From: UBA2365 sp964594045
GTDB taxonomy: Bacteria > Bacteroidota > Bacteroidia > Chitinophagales > Saprospiraceae
NCBI GenBank assembly: GCA_964594045.1
Contig: CAZQKR010000053.1
Location: 1-26,742 of the forward strand
Direction: 5' to 3'
Length of the DNA stretch: 26,742 nucleotides
Shown here: one piece after another, positions 13,459-23,210 of the stretch
Layout of the letters: the number at the start of each line of letters is the position of its first letter
How positions within the stretch are numbered: the stretch's first letter is position 1
The notes under the pieces: generated by a model
Seen by the model: only the letters and a program-made list of their open reading frames with translations
Told to the model about the DNA's origin: nothing
Database searches by the model: none
Position numbers and translations under genes: made by a program

Positions 13459-15423
13459 ATGAAAAAATCCTATTTAAAATACAACAAAAATCAGTTGATC
13501 AACCTAAACTATTCCCTTTCAAAGGAAATGTTGAGGGCGAGCAGAAATGGGGCCTATTCCAGTTCAACCATCATCAGTTGCAATACCCGGAAATACCACG
13601 GGTTGCTGGTGGCTCCACAGGAAAATATAGATCAGGAAAGACATGTTTTGCTTTCAACGGTCGATGAGGCCTTGATCATCAACAATGCTGAATTTAACCT
13701 GAGTTCAAGGATTTTTCCCGGTGGTGTGATATTTCCCAAAGGACACAAGTATATCAGTGATTTTAACTCCGATCCGAATCTTCAACTCAGTTATTCTATT
13801 GGGAAAACGATCTTCAACAAGGAGTACATTTTTGTGGCCAATGAGAACCGCCTGCTGCTGAAATACACCCTGGAGGATACTGCAGCGGATAATGTAGTAT
13901 TCAGATTATCGCCATTTTTAGCTTTCAGGAATATTCACAGCTTGTCCAAAGCAAACCTTTTTGTCAATAACCGTTTCAACGCCGAACTGAACGGAGCATC
14001 CTGGCAAATGTATGAAGGCTACTCCAGATTGTATTTTCAGTCTTCCAAAGAAGTTGAATATGTCCATTCACCTGAATGGCACTACAATATAGAATATCCC
14101 AAAGAAAGAGAAAGAGGATATGAATACCTGGAGGACCTGTTTGTTCCCGGGTTTTTTGAATTAAAGCTCGAGAAAGGTGAATCCGTTGTGTTTTCGGTTG
14201 GTCTTGAACCTAAAAATCCTCAGGGTTTTGCTGCAACTTTCGGTAAAGAGGTTAAAAAAAGGATCATTCGCGAAAGTTATGAAAAATGCCTTCAAAATGC
14301 TGCTGATCAGTTCATTATAAAATCCAAATCAAAGACTTCTGTCATCAGCGGTTATCATTGGTTTGGTTTCTGGGGAAGGGATACATTCATTTCCCTGCCC
14401 GGGCTCACGCTCACCATGGACAATGAAAAAGAGTTTCATGACGTGATGAAGACCATGATCAAAACGATACAGAACGGTAATTTTGTCAATACCTATATGG
14501 AAGGACAGGCTGTGTACAATGCCATTGACACGCCTTTCTGGTTTTTCAGGGCATTGCACAAATTTGCCGTCATGACAGGTAAAGTGGATCTGGTCTGGAA
14601 AGAATACGGTAAAGTGATCTCGGGTATTCTTCAAACATTCAGGAACGCTCAGAATCCGATGATCAGTTTACATGACAACGGACTGATCTGGTCCGGAGAA
14701 AAAGACAAAGCCACCAGTTGGATGGACGCGGAAGTCAACGGAATTCCGGTCATCCCCCGTTATGGATATCTGGTGGAGATCAATGCCATCTGGTACGATT
14801 CGATCAAATTCTTTGTTGATTTAGCCGAAATGCATGCTGATACAAAATTTGTAAAAACATTGGCAGGTCTTCCTGCAAAGATCGAGAAGAGCTTTACCGA
14901 AATATTTTGGGATAAAAAGAAAGCCATCCTTGCAGATTTTGTCGATGAAGGAGGGGCCAACTGGGATGTCAGACCCAATGCGGTTTTTGCCATTTCAGAA
15001 AAGTACAGCCCGTTAAAGGAAGATCAGAAGGAGTATGTATTGAAAAGTCTGATCGATGAATTACTGACTCCGAGAGGATTGCGTACATTGACTCCGAAGG
15101 ATATAGACTATAAAGGTACCTGTATCGGCAATTATGATCAAAGGTCCAGAGCTTATTATCAGGGATCTGCATGTCCCTGGTTGTTGGGGCCTTTTGCGGA
15201 AGCATATCTGAAAATGCATCCCAAAACGGGCAAAGCTTTTGTGACGAAAATATATCTGGGTTTTGAGGATGAAATGGTCCAGAACGGTCTGGGCACCATT
15301 TCAGAAATATACGACGGGAATCCGCCTTTCTCAGGCAGGGGTGCCATTTCAATGGCCAGGAATGTTGCGGAAATTTTAAGAATTAAATGGATGATTGATA
15401 ACCGCGAAAAATTGGATCAATAA
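13459..15423 (+). CDS. Glycogen debranching enzyme (amylo-alpha-1,6-glucosidase type), 654 aa
   Basis: Hydrolyses alpha-1,6 branch points of glycogen, working with the phosphorylase encoded downstream. The N-terminal GDE_N domain (about 20-230) shows GAYSSSTIISCNTRKYHGLL. The C-terminal GDE_C domain (about 270-650, an alpha/alpha barrel) shows GYHWFGFWGRDTFISLPGLT with D308, WMDAEVNGIPVIPRYGYLVE, and the end motif GTISEIYDGNPPFSGRGA typical of the archaeal/bacterial debranching family. The product appears cytoplasmic (no signal peptide). It is first of four co-directional glycogen genes and ends 10 bases before the next start. The length matches the family. Confidence 0.93.
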   Translation: MKKSYLKYNKNQLINLNYSLSKEMLRASRNGAYSSSTIISCNTRKYHGLLVAPQENIDQERHVLLSTVDEALIINNAEFNLSSRIFPGGVIFPKGHKYISDFNSDPNLQLSYSIGKTIFNKEYIFVANENRLLLKYTLEDTAADNVVFRLSPFLAFRNIHSLSKANLFVNNRFNAELNGASWQMYEGYSRLYFQSSKEVEYVHSPEWHYNIEYPKERERGYEYLEDLFVPGFFELKLEKGESVVFSVGLEPKNPQGFAATFGKEVKKRIIRESYEKCLQNAADQFIIKSKSKTSVISGYHWFGFWGRDTFISLPGLTLTMDNEKEFHDVMKTMIKTIQNGNFVNTYMEGQAVYNAIDTPFWFFRALHKFAVMTGKVDLVWKEYGKVISGILQTFRNAQNPMISLHDNGLIWSGEKDKATSWMDAEVNGIPVIPRYGYLVEINAIWYDSIKFFVDLAEMHADTKFVKTLAGLPAKIEKSFTEIFWDKKKAILADFVDEGGANWDVRPNAVFAISEKYSPLKEDQKEYVLKSLIDELLTPRGLRTLTPKDIDYKGTCIGNYDQRSRAYYQGSACPWLLGPFAEAYLKMHPKTGKAFVTKIYLGFEDEMVQNGLGTISEIYDGNPPFSGRGAISMARNVAEILRIKWMIDNREKLDQ

Positions 15424-15433
15424 ATTATTGTTT

Positions 15434-16705
15434 ATGAAGGTTTTGATGTTTGGATGGGAATTTCCCCCGCATATTTCAGGAGGTTTGGGAACGGCTTCAT
15501 ACGGATTGACAAAAGGCTTGTTCAAGCACGGGGTGGACATACTTTTTGTTGTACCAAAAGCATTCGGGGATGAGGATCAAAGCGCTCTGAAGATCGTGAA
15601 TGCCAGTGATATCAGATTGCCTTTTGAGGACAGGGAGTTTATGCAGTTCATGCATCAGATCGAATACATCGAAATTGGTTCCAACATTATTCCTTATGTA
15701 AATCCCGAACTTTTCCAGGCGGAAGTACAGGAATCCGCCGAAGAGGTCAAAAGCAGGGTTTTCTCCAGTTATTACCAGTTTGCCGGGGGCTATGGCAAGA
15801 ACCTGATGGAAGAAGTTTCCAGGTATGCGCTGATCGCCTCCATGCTGGGAAAGGAAAAGGATTTCGATCTGATACATGCCCATGACTGGTTGTGTTATCC
15901 CGCGGGAGTGGCAGCCAAGAAACAATCCGGTAAACCTCTGGTGGTACACATGCATGCGACGGAATTTGACCGTTCAGGAGAAAATATCAACACTGAAGTT
16001 TTTGCGATCGAGAAATTCGGGATGGAAAATGCAGACCGGGTGATCGCTGTTTCCAATATGACCAGGGATATCGTCATAGAAAAATACGGCATTCATCCGG
16101 ATAAGGTAGTCACAGTTCATAATGCGGTGGATTTCCCTCCGGGTATGGATACAACAGATATCAAGAAGAATTTCAACGAAAAGCTGGTGACTTTTTTAGG
16201 CAGGATCACCTTCCAGAAAGGTCCGGATTATTTTGTGGATGTTGCCTATAAATTAATTCAGAGAGATCCCAATATCCGTTTTGTCATGGCCGGATCCGGA
16301 GACATGATGGAGAAAGTCATTAAAATGGCTGCAAGCAGGGGGATCACGGATAAATTCCATTTTACCGGATTTCTGAAAGGACCGGAGATCAGAAAGTTGT
16401 TTGCCATCAGTGATGTTTTTGTAATGCCTTCCATTTCAGAGCCTTTTGGTATTGTTCCGCTTGAAGCGATGCAATCAAATGTGCCGGTAGTCATTTCAAA
16501 ACAATCAGGGGTTTCAGAGATTTTGACCCACGCGATCAAAGTGGATTTCTGGGATATTGATGGCATGGCGGATGCCATTTACGGGCTTTGCCACTACAAT
16601 TCCATTTCCAATATGTTCATTAAATATGGAAAGGAGGAAGTGACCAACCTAAAATGGAAGAATGCTGCCAAAAAGGTCAAAGAGGTTTACGAACAATTGG
16701 TTTAG
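15434..16705 (+). CDS. GT4-family glycosyltransferase (glycogen synthase-like), 423 aa
   Basis: A GT-B fold glycosyltransferase. It starts MKVLMFGWEFPPHISGGLGT, the glycine-rich N-terminal loop shared by glycogen/starch synthases and GT4 enzymes. HAHDWLCYPAG and VVHMHATEFDRSGENIN form the acceptor/donor cleft, and the C-terminal E-x7-E motif is E336 to E344 (EPFGIVPLE). I chose ATG 15434 over 15395 because the conserved domain starts there and it follows the debranching stop by 10 bases. In this operon it probably makes or extends alpha-glucan from a nucleotide-sugar donor; the exact donor and linkage (alpha-1,4 elongation or trehalose/maltose-type product) cannot be read from sequence. Confidence 0.88.
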   Translation: MKVLMFGWEFPPHISGGLGTASYGLTKGLFKHGVDILFVVPKAFGDEDQSALKIVNASDIRLPFEDREFMQFMHQIEYIEIGSNIIPYVNPELFQAEVQESAEEVKSRVFSSYYQFAGGYGKNLMEEVSRYALIASMLGKEKDFDLIHAHDWLCYPAGVAAKKQSGKPLVVHMHATEFDRSGENINTEVFAIEKFGMENADRVIAVSNMTRDIVIEKYGIHPDKVVTVHNAVDFPPGMDTTDIKKNFNEKLVTFLGRITFQKGPDYFVDVAYKLIQRDPNIRFVMAGSGDMMEKVIKMAASRGITDKFHFTGFLKGPEIRKLFAISDVFVMPSISEPFGIVPLEAMQSNVPVVISKQSGVSEILTHAIKVDFWDIDGMADAIYGLCHYNSISNMFIKYGKEEVTNLKWKNAAKKVKEVYEQLV

Positions 16706-16714
16706 GATTTTTGG

Positions 16715-16731
16715 GCTAAAGGATCTTTAGC
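16715..16731 (+). promoter_or_regulatory. Intergenic stem-loop between GT4 and GH57 genes
   Basis: GCTAAAG (16715-16721) and CTTTAGC (16725-16731) form a perfect 7-bp stem with a 3-base loop, 24 bases before the next ATG. No T-run follows. It might tune expression or mRNA processing inside the operon. Confidence 0.4.
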
Positions 16732-16754
16732 TGCTGACTTCAAAATATAAAATT

Positions 16755-17936
16755 ATGAGAACGATTTGTTTTTACTTTCAGGTTCATCAGCCTTACCGGC
16801 TGAGGCAATACCGTTTTTTTGATATCGGTGCCAATTCTGACTATTTCAATGAGCATGAAAACAGGTTTATCGTAAGAAGGGTCGCTGAAAAATGCTACCT
16901 GCCGATGAATAAACTGCTGCTCGAACTGATCCAGCAATTCGGAACTTCCTTTAAGGTGAGTTTTAGCTTGTCCGGAACAGTTATGGAACAGTTTGAGGAA
17001 TATGTACCGGAAGTATTGAACAGTTTCAAGGCACTTGCCCAGACAGGTCAGGTGGAATTTTTATCTGAAACCTATTCTCATTCTCTGGCTTCCATCATAG
17101 ATAAGGAAGAATTCAAGCGCCAGGTAAAAAAACATACCCAGAAGATCAAGGAACACTTCAATCAAAAACCCACTACTTTCCGCAATACAGAGCTGATCTA
17201 TTCAGATGAGATCGGTGCAGCCGTTGCGGAGATGGGCTATAACCTTATGCTTGCTGAAGGTGCAAAACATGTATTGGGCTGGAGAAGTCCCAATTTCATG
17301 TATACCAATCCATTGAATCCCAAGCTCAGACTGTTGCTCAAAAACTACAAACTCAGCGATGATATCGCTTTCAGATTTTCTCAGCAAAGTTGGGACGGAT
17401 GGCCTCTTACCACCGAAAAATTTGTCGGCTGGCTGGATAGTCTTCCTCCTGAGGAAGAAGTCGTCAACCTGTTCATGGACTACGAAACTTTTGGTGAACA
17501 TCAATGGGAAGAAACCGGCATTTTTGATTTTATGCGCAATTTACCCGGCCGTGTATTTGCGTCAAGCGGATTTGATTTTTCACTGCCAAGGGAATTGGCC
17601 AATACCATGCAACCGGTTGCTTCTGTTCATGTTCCTTATCCGACCTCCTGGGCTGATGAAGAGAGAGACCTGACCGCCTGGCTTGGAAATGAACTTCAGG
17701 ATGAAGCTTTCAGCAAATTATATGAACTGATCAACAAGGTCAGGAGTTCAAAAGATCCTCAGATCCAGCAGGATTGGCTGCGTTTACAGAATTCTGACCA
17801 TTTTTATTATATGTGCACAAAATGGTTCTCTGACGGAGATGTTCATAAATACTTTAATCCGTATGGTTCTGCCTATGAGGCTTTTATCAATTATATGAAC
17901 GTACTTTCTGATTTCAGGTTAAGACTTAAATATTAA
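16755..17936 (+). CDS. GH57 family alpha-amylase / alpha-glucan-acting enzyme, 393 aa
   Basis: A retaining glycoside hydrolase of family 57. The five conserved regions are recognisable: VHQPYR near the N terminus, SFSLSGTVMEQF, FRNTELIYSDEI with the likely nucleophile E146, NLFMDYETFGEHQW with the likely acid/base D242, and a C-terminal WADEERDLTAWLGNELQDEA. No signal peptide, so it acts on intracellular glucan. Family members are amylases, 4-alpha-glucanotransferases or branching enzymes; the short length and operon partners fit an amylase/glucanotransferase role in glycogen turnover. It lies 49 bases after the GT4 gene and 102 bases before the synthase/phosphorylase fusion. Confidence 0.9.
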   Translation: MRTICFYFQVHQPYRLRQYRFFDIGANSDYFNEHENRFIVRRVAEKCYLPMNKLLLELIQQFGTSFKVSFSLSGTVMEQFEEYVPEVLNSFKALAQTGQVEFLSETYSHSLASIIDKEEFKRQVKKHTQKIKEHFNQKPTTFRNTELIYSDEIGAAVAEMGYNLMLAEGAKHVLGWRSPNFMYTNPLNPKLRLLLKNYKLSDDIAFRFSQQSWDGWPLTTEKFVGWLDSLPPEEEVVNLFMDYETFGEHQWEETGIFDFMRNLPGRVFASSGFDFSLPRELANTMQPVASVHVPYPTSWADEERDLTAWLGNELQDEAFSKLYELINKVRSSKDPQIQQDWLRLQNSDHFYYMCTKWFSDGDVHKYFNPYGSAYEAFINYMNVLSDFRLRLKY

Positions 17937-17971
17937 GAAGCGGCTGTATACCTAAAATTGAAAGGTTCTGA

Positions 17972-18003
17972 TTGCTGATACTGCTAAAAAAGCCGTACAT
18001 TTG
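17972..18003 (+). promoter_or_regulatory. Promoter-like TTG-N21-TACATTTG before the synthase/phosphorylase gene
   Basis: TTG at 17972-17974 and TACATTTG at 17996-18003 are 21 bases apart, matching the Bacteroidota -33/-7 arrangement, and the predicted leader to ATG 18039 is about 30 bases. The same place (17985-18014) has an A-run, a CCG/CGG stem and a T-run that could form a terminator hairpin for the GH57 gene, so the site may combine termination and re-initiation. Confidence 0.5.
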
Positions 18004-18038
18004 CGGTCTTTTTTAATTCAAATCACAATCAGATTATA

Positions 18039-21000
18039 ATGAAACAAGCTCAATATATTTTTGAAGTCAGCTGGGAAGTTTGTAACAAAATAGGTGGAAT
18101 TTATACCGTTCTGGCTTCAAAATCCCCGATCATCCAGGAAATTTATCAGGACAATTATATTGTCATTGGCCCTGATATCTGGAAAGGGGTTTCAGAAAAT
18201 CCGGATTTTGTTCAGGATGACACCCTGTTTCCCGATTGGACCTTCCATGCAAGAAATAACGGCATCAATGTCCGGGTGGGGCGATGGAATATAGCCAATA
18301 AACCGATTGCCATCCTCGTGGATTTTACCCCCTTCATCGCCGAAAAGGACAATGTTTTCAAAAAATTCTGGGAAACCTACAAGCTGGATTCCATCAGCGG
18401 TGGCTGGGATTACATCGAGCCTGCCCTGTTTGGCTATGCTGCAGGTAAAGCAGTAGAGTCTTTTTACAAATTTTACCTGGACCCTTACCAGCATGTCATC
18501 GCGCATTTTCATGAATGGATGACGGGCGCGGGTGTTTTATATCTGGAGAGCAATACACCTTTTATCAGCACCGTATTCACTACGCACGCAACGGTTTTGG
18601 GCAGGTCGATTTCATCCAACGGACAGGAATTGTATAATCAGCTGCAGTTGCTTTTGCCGTCCCAGAAGGCGAGTGAACTCAGGGTGATCTCCAAAAACTC
18701 AATTGAGCAAAAAGCCGCGAAAGTGGCAGATACCTTCACTACAGTCAGTGAAATTACTGCAAGGGAATGCGTTCAGTTTCTGGGCAGGACTCCGGATGTC
18801 ATTACCATCAATGGATTTGATGATCAATTTGTGCCTAAAGGTAAAAAATTCACCGACATACAAAAATCATCCAGAGCCAGGATCCTTGATGTGGCATCCA
18901 GACTGATCGGGAAAGAACTCCCGGAAGATACTTTCCTGGTTTTGAACAGCGGAAGATACGAGTTCCAGAATAAAGGGATCGACCTCTTTATCGATGCGAT
19001 AGGTGAATTGAAAAACAGAAAGGAAAAGCGGGAAATACTGGGTATCATTGCAGTTCCTGCCGGTTCTTTCAGCCCATTGCCACAGTTGAAGGAGAAAAAT
19101 GGTAAACCGATCGAAGGGCGTGACAAATTTGTTACACACGTTTTCAATAATATGGAGCACGACCAGGTGCTGAACAGGATCAAAAGTGCGGGCATCACCA
19201 ATAATCCTGACCAGAATACACACATCATTTTTGTTCCGTGCTATCTGAATGGAAGAGATGAAGTTTTCCAACTTGATTATTATCATTTTCTGGCGGCGAT
19301 GGATTATACCGTTTTCCCGTCTTATTATGAGCCGTGGGGTTATACTCCACTGGAAAGCGTCGCATTTGGTATTCCAACATTAACCACCAAACTTGCCGGA
19401 TTTGGTAAGTGGGTACTGGATAATTTCGGCGCAGAGCAAAAAGCAGTGACCGTCATCGAACGTAATTACAATAATAATGAAGGGACCAACAAAGTCATCG
19501 CTGAAGCCATCCGTTATTTCCTCTCAGGTACTGACAGCAAAAAGATCAGTAAAACAGCCAGGGAAATAGCTGAAGCTGCTCATTGGAAACATCTGTGCAA
19601 CAATTACTTCAGGGCATGGGATATCGCATTGCTCAACTCACAGGACAGGAAAAAACAACTGGCTCTTCCAACTATTCAGGTAAACTATGAAGCAGGTACA
19701 CAGGTACAACACAGTGAGCCCAACTGGAAACAATTGCTGGTCAAGACTGAGTTTCCACCGGCGTTGAGAGCCCTCAAAGACCTGACTTCCAATATCTGGT
19801 GGTCATGGAATGACCGGGCTATACAATTGATGTATTCTATCGGAGGTGAAGAGCTCAAAACCGAGAATCCCATTAAAAGACTGGAAACACTCTCCATGGA
19901 GTCCATGAATCAACTCATTTCAGATGACCGGTTTTTAAAAGAATTGAATGAGATCCATTCGGAATTCAAAACATACATGAGCAGGCCAAAAAATGAAGAA
20001 TGCCCCAGGATCGTTTATTTCAGTATGGAATACGGGTTGCACACGAGCATCAAAAGTTATTCCGGCGGTCTTGGCGTTTTAGCAGGCGACTACCTTAAAC
20101 AAGCCAGTGATTCCAATAAGAATATGGTGGCAATAGGATTGCTTTACAAAAACGGCTACTTTAAGCAGGAGATCAATATCGCGGGAGATCAGATCGCAAC
20201 CATAAAAGCACAGAATTTTTCCCATTTGCCGATTACTCCTGTGGAAGAAGCAGATGGTAGCTGGATGTTTGTCAATCTTGTTTTTCCGGGAAGGATCGTT
20301 ACAGCAAAGGTCTGGAAACTGATGGTCGGAACCATTCCTTTGTATCTGCTGGACACGGATGTAGATGAAAACAAGGAGGAAGACAGAGCGTTGACGCACC
20401 ATCTCTATGGTGGGGACAAGGAACACCGCCTGAAGCAGGAACTTTTGCTCGGTTTTGGCGGGATCCGATTATTGAACAAGCTGAATATCAGTCCTGATGT
20501 GTATCACAGCAATGAAGGACATTCTGCTTTCATAGGTATCGAAAGGATCCGGCAGATGATTGAAACCCAAAGGCTCGATTACAATGCTGCTTTCGAAATG
20601 GTCAGGGCATCCACACTGTTCACCACACATACTCCGGTGCCTGCCGGCCACGATAAATTTAAGGAAGATCTGGTACGCGTCTACCTCGGACATTACCCGA
20701 ATTACCTGGGAATTGACTGGGATTCTTTTATCGGACTGGGTCGTGCCAATGTCAACGATAAAACCGAGGAGTTCTCCATGAGCATCCTCGCATCAAAACT
20801 TTCCAGGGAGGTCAACGGCGTGAGCAGATTGCATGGCCGGGTGTCCAGGGAAATGTTCCAGACCATGTATCCTGCTTATTTTGCCAATGAGATCAATATC
20901 GGATACATCACCAATGGTGTTCATTACCATACATGGACAGATGAGATCTGGAAAAACACCTACCGCAAGGCTTTTGGACCTGATTTTGAGCATCAGCAAG

Positions 21001-22247
21001 CAAACAGCAGCCACTGGGAAAAGATCTATCAGGTTTCAGATAAGGAAATTTGGGAAAATCGGTTGAAAGCAAAGGAAAAACTGATTTCTGCAGTGCTGAA
21101 AAAGTTTGATTCCAATCTCAATTATTACCAGAATAACCCTAAAGTATTGCTTAAACTCAGAAATAACCTTAAGAGCAATGCCCTGATCTTTGGATTTGCG
21201 CGAAGGTTTGCCACTTACAAACGCGCAACACTTTTGTTCACCAATCTGGAAAGACTGGAGGCAATCGTCAGCAATCCGGATAAACCTGTACTTTTCTTTT
21301 TTGCAGGGAAGGCTCATCCCAAAGACGTCGAAGGCCAGAACCTGATCAAAAGGATCATTGAAATTTCCCGGATGCCTCAGTTTGAAGGGAAAATTCTTTT
21401 CCTGGAAAATTATGATATGACGCTCGGGAAATTGTTGACCTCAGGGGTTGATGTATGGCTCAACACACCTACAAGGCCATTGGAAGCATCCGGTACCAGC
21501 GGGCAGAAAGCCATTTTGAACGGTGTGCTAAATTTCTCTGTCATGGACGGTTGGTGGGCAGAAGGTTACCGGGAAGGTGCCGGCTGGTCACTGGAGGAAA
21601 GAAGAAGGTTCGAATCACAGGAATCACAGGATCAACTGGATGCTGCAAAGATATACGATAAGATTCTGAATGATATCTCTGTGAAATTCTTTGATCTGGA
21701 TGAGCTGGGTATTCCGGTAAAATGGGTGGAAATGATCAAAAACAATATTGCTTGGATATGTCCTCATTTTACCATGCAACGGATGCTGAATGATTATTAT
21801 TATCAGTACTATCTGCCGCTGAGGAAAAGTTCGGATCTGATGAAAGCCGATCAATACAAAAATGCCTTCGCGCTGAGCGACTGGAAACAAAAGATCAGGC
21901 AATACTGGGAAATGATCAAGGTTGTCAAGACCAGGTTACTGGATTCCAATAAGATCCCGCTGGAGATCGACCAGGAATTTCTGGCTGAGATCACTGTTGA
22001 GATCCCGGGATTGAACAAAGATGATATCGGAATTGAAGTTGTGATCGGGTCAAAAGACAATTACGGCAAATATAACATCGAACTGGTGGAGCAATTAAAG
22101 GTCATTTACTCTGAGGGCGATCAGATCACATACAAATGCTCTTTTCCGCTACACCGGGCTGGTATGCATGATTATGCATTCAGACTTTATCCGAAACATC
22201 CGCTGTTGAATTCAAGGATGGATTTTCCACTGGTCAAATGGTTGTGA
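18039..22247 (+). CDS. GT3 glycogen synthase fused to GT35 alpha-glucan phosphorylase, 1402 aa
   Basis: A two-enzyme polypeptide. The N-terminal part (about 1-540) is a GT3 glycogen synthase of the animal/fungal type: it begins FEVSWEVCNKIGGIYTVLAS and carries the E-x7-E motif E431 to E439 in YYEPWGYTPLESVAFGIPTL. Then comes a DUF3417-like segment (from about 567, LRALKDLTSNIWWSWNDRAI) leading into an alpha-glucan phosphorylase domain (about 600-1280). That domain has YFSMEYGLHTSIKSYSGGLG, HSNEGHSAF, TTHTPVPAGHD, NGVHYHTW, and the pyridoxal-phosphate lysine K1157 in SGTSGQKAILNGVLNFSVMD. A beta-rich C-terminal domain (about 1300-1402) follows. The two halves catalyse opposite directions, glucan elongation from a nucleotide sugar and phosphorolysis to glucose-1-phosphate. 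Similar fusions occur in some Bacteroidota (from memory). Own promoter likely. Confidence 0.93.
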   Translation: MKQAQYIFEVSWEVCNKIGGIYTVLASKSPIIQEIYQDNYIVIGPDIWKGVSENPDFVQDDTLFPDWTFHARNNGINVRVGRWNIANKPIAILVDFTPFIAEKDNVFKKFWETYKLDSISGGWDYIEPALFGYAAGKAVESFYKFYLDPYQHVIAHFHEWMTGAGVLYLESNTPFISTVFTTHATVLGRSISSNGQELYNQLQLLLPSQKASELRVISKNSIEQKAAKVADTFTTVSEITARECVQFLGRTPDVITINGFDDQFVPKGKKFTDIQKSSRARILDVASRLIGKELPEDTFLVLNSGRYEFQNKGIDLFIDAIGELKNRKEKREILGIIAVPAGSFSPLPQLKEKNGKPIEGRDKFVTHVFNNMEHDQVLNRIKSAGITNNPDQNTHIIFVPCYLNGRDEVFQLDYYHFLAAMDYTVFPSYYEPWGYTPLESVAFGIPTLTTKLAGFGKWVLDNFGAEQKAVTVIERNYNNNEGTNKVIAEAIRYFLSGTDSKKISKTAREIAEAAHWKHLCNNYFRAWDIALLNSQDRKKQLALPTIQVNYEAGTQVQHSEPNWKQLLVKTEFPPALRALKDLTSNIWWSWNDRAIQLMYSIGGEELKTENPIKRLETLSMESMNQLISDDRFLKELNEIHSEFKTYMSRPKNEECPRIVYFSMEYGLHTSIKSYSGGLGVLAGDYLKQASDSNKNMVAIGLLYKNGYFKQEINIAGDQIATIKAQNFSHLPITPVEEADGSWMFVNLVFPGRIVTAKVWKLMVGTIPLYLLDTDVDENKEEDRALTHHLYGGDKEHRLKQELLLGFGGIRLLNKLNISPDVYHSNEGHSAFIGIERIRQMIETQRLDYNAAFEMVRASTLFTTHTPVPAGHDKFKEDLVRVYLGHYPNYLGIDWDSFIGLGRANVNDKTEEFSMSILASKLSREVNGVSRLHGRVSREMFQTMYPAYFANEINIGYITNGVHYHTWTDEIWKNTYRKAFGPDFEHQQANSSHWEKIYQVSDKEIWENRLKAKEKLISAVLKKFDSNLNYYQNNPKVLLKLRNNLKSNALIFGFARRFATYKRATLLFTNLERLEAIVSNPDKPVLFFFAGKAHPKDVEGQNLIKRIIEISRMPQFEGKILFLENYDMTLGKLLTSGVDVWLNTPTRPLEASGTSGQKAILNGVLNFSVMDGWWAEGYREGAGWSLEERRRFESQESQDQLDAAKIYDKILNDISVKFFDLDELGIPVKWVEMIKNNIAWICPHFTMQRMLNDYYYQYYLPLRKSSDLMKADQYKNAFALSDWKQKIRQYWEMIKVVKTRLLDSNKIPLEIDQEFLAEITVEIPGLNKDDIGIEVVIGSKDNYGKYNIELVEQLKVIYSEGDQITYKCSFPLHRAGMHDYAFRLYPKHPLLNSRMDFPLVKWL

Positions 22248-22486
22248 TCAAACATTTGCAGACTTATTTGAATGCCATTATGACAGCCAGGCCAGCTTGA
22301 CTGTTCAAATGGTATTTCTATAATAGCATGCTTTTCATCTGAGGTAGATTTGGATTTGACCAGTATACAACATTTTTTGGATACTGATAGTCCTGTTTTG
22401 GTAAATTTGATAATAGATGAAAGCCGAACATCATTATCAAAGAATTCAAATAAACCCTCAGTTTTTCATAAACAAATGATTTTTAC

Positions 22487-22494
22487 TATTTTTG
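22487..22494 (+). promoter_or_regulatory. Bacteroidota -7 box (TATTTTTG) before the nitroreductase gene
   Basis: TATTTTTG matches TAnnTTTG and lies 20 bases before ATG 22514. A T-rich stretch sits at about the -33 position but no exact TTTG. Confidence 0.4.
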
Positions 22495-22513
22495 GAGTAC
22501 TAAAAATTTGTTT

Positions 22514-23173
22514 ATGAAATATTTTGTGTCCCTCGTCTTATTGGTATTTTTTACCTATTCACCCAGTGCCCAGGAAAATTCAGATGTCATTTTACCGGAT
22601 CCGGACAAAACAGGTGGAATGCCTCTGATGCAGGCATTTAGCTCAAGGGCTTCAGCCAGAGAATTTGATACGAGATCAGTTGATTTATCACTGATATCCA
22701 ATTTACTCTGGGCAGCCAATGGGATCAACCGGCCCGAGTCCGGAAAGCGAACAGCACCTTCGGCAATCAATGCTCAGGATATCGATCTGTATGTATTGAT
22801 GAATGAACAAGTATACCTTTATGACCCAGTCAGTCATGTGCTGAAATTTATTGCCACAGGTGATTTTAGAAAAACTGTTGCCGCAAGCCAGGAAGTTTTT
22901 GCAGAAGTTCCGGTGATGATCATACTGGTTTCTGATATTTCCAGGTTCAGGTTTGGCGATGAAACGGGTAAATTGAACTGGGCAGCAATGGATGCCGGCA
23001 TTGTATCTCAGAACATCAGCTTGTACTGCACTTCTGCCGGACTGGCTACGGTACCGAGGGCAACCATGGATATTCCCGGCTTGAGGGAAGCACTGTCCTT
23101 GAAAGATACACAGCACCCCATGCTCAATCATCCTGTAGGATACAAAAAAACAACTGGTGCTGAAAAGCATTGA
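22514..23173 (+). CDS. Exported nitroreductase-family (SagB/ThcOx-like) flavoprotein, 219 aa
   Basis: Nitroreductase fold expected to bind FMN. The N-terminal FMN-phosphate motif is RASAREF (residues 45-51), followed by LSLISNLLWAANGINR, and the C-terminal half has NWAAMDAGIVSQNISLYCTS and GLATVPRATMD, typical of the SagB-type/ThcOx branch. It begins with a signal peptide (MKYFVSLVLLVFFTYSPSAQ), so it should act outside the cytoplasm, which is uncommon for a reduced-flavin enzyme. I chose ATG 22514 over TTG 22508 for the signal peptide and promoter spacing. The substrate is unknown. It precedes a lipoprotein gene by 37 bases in the same direction. Confidence 0.85.
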   Translation: MKYFVSLVLLVFFTYSPSAQENSDVILPDPDKTGGMPLMQAFSSRASAREFDTRSVDLSLISNLLWAANGINRPESGKRTAPSAINAQDIDLYVLMNEQVYLYDPVSHVLKFIATGDFRKTVAASQEVFAEVPVMIILVSDISRFRFGDETGKLNWAAMDAGIVSQNISLYCTSAGLATVPRATMDIPGLREALSLKDTQHPMLNHPVGYKKTTGAEKH

Positions 23174-23210
23174 TCATTAATGTATTGTATAATCTTTAAA
23201 AGCCAAGTCT

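Noticed and set aside
13356..13667. Plus-strand ORF before the debranching gene
   Set aside because: It overlaps the debranching enzyme in another frame, and the debranching start has a strong GGAGGG site and a conserved N-terminal domain.
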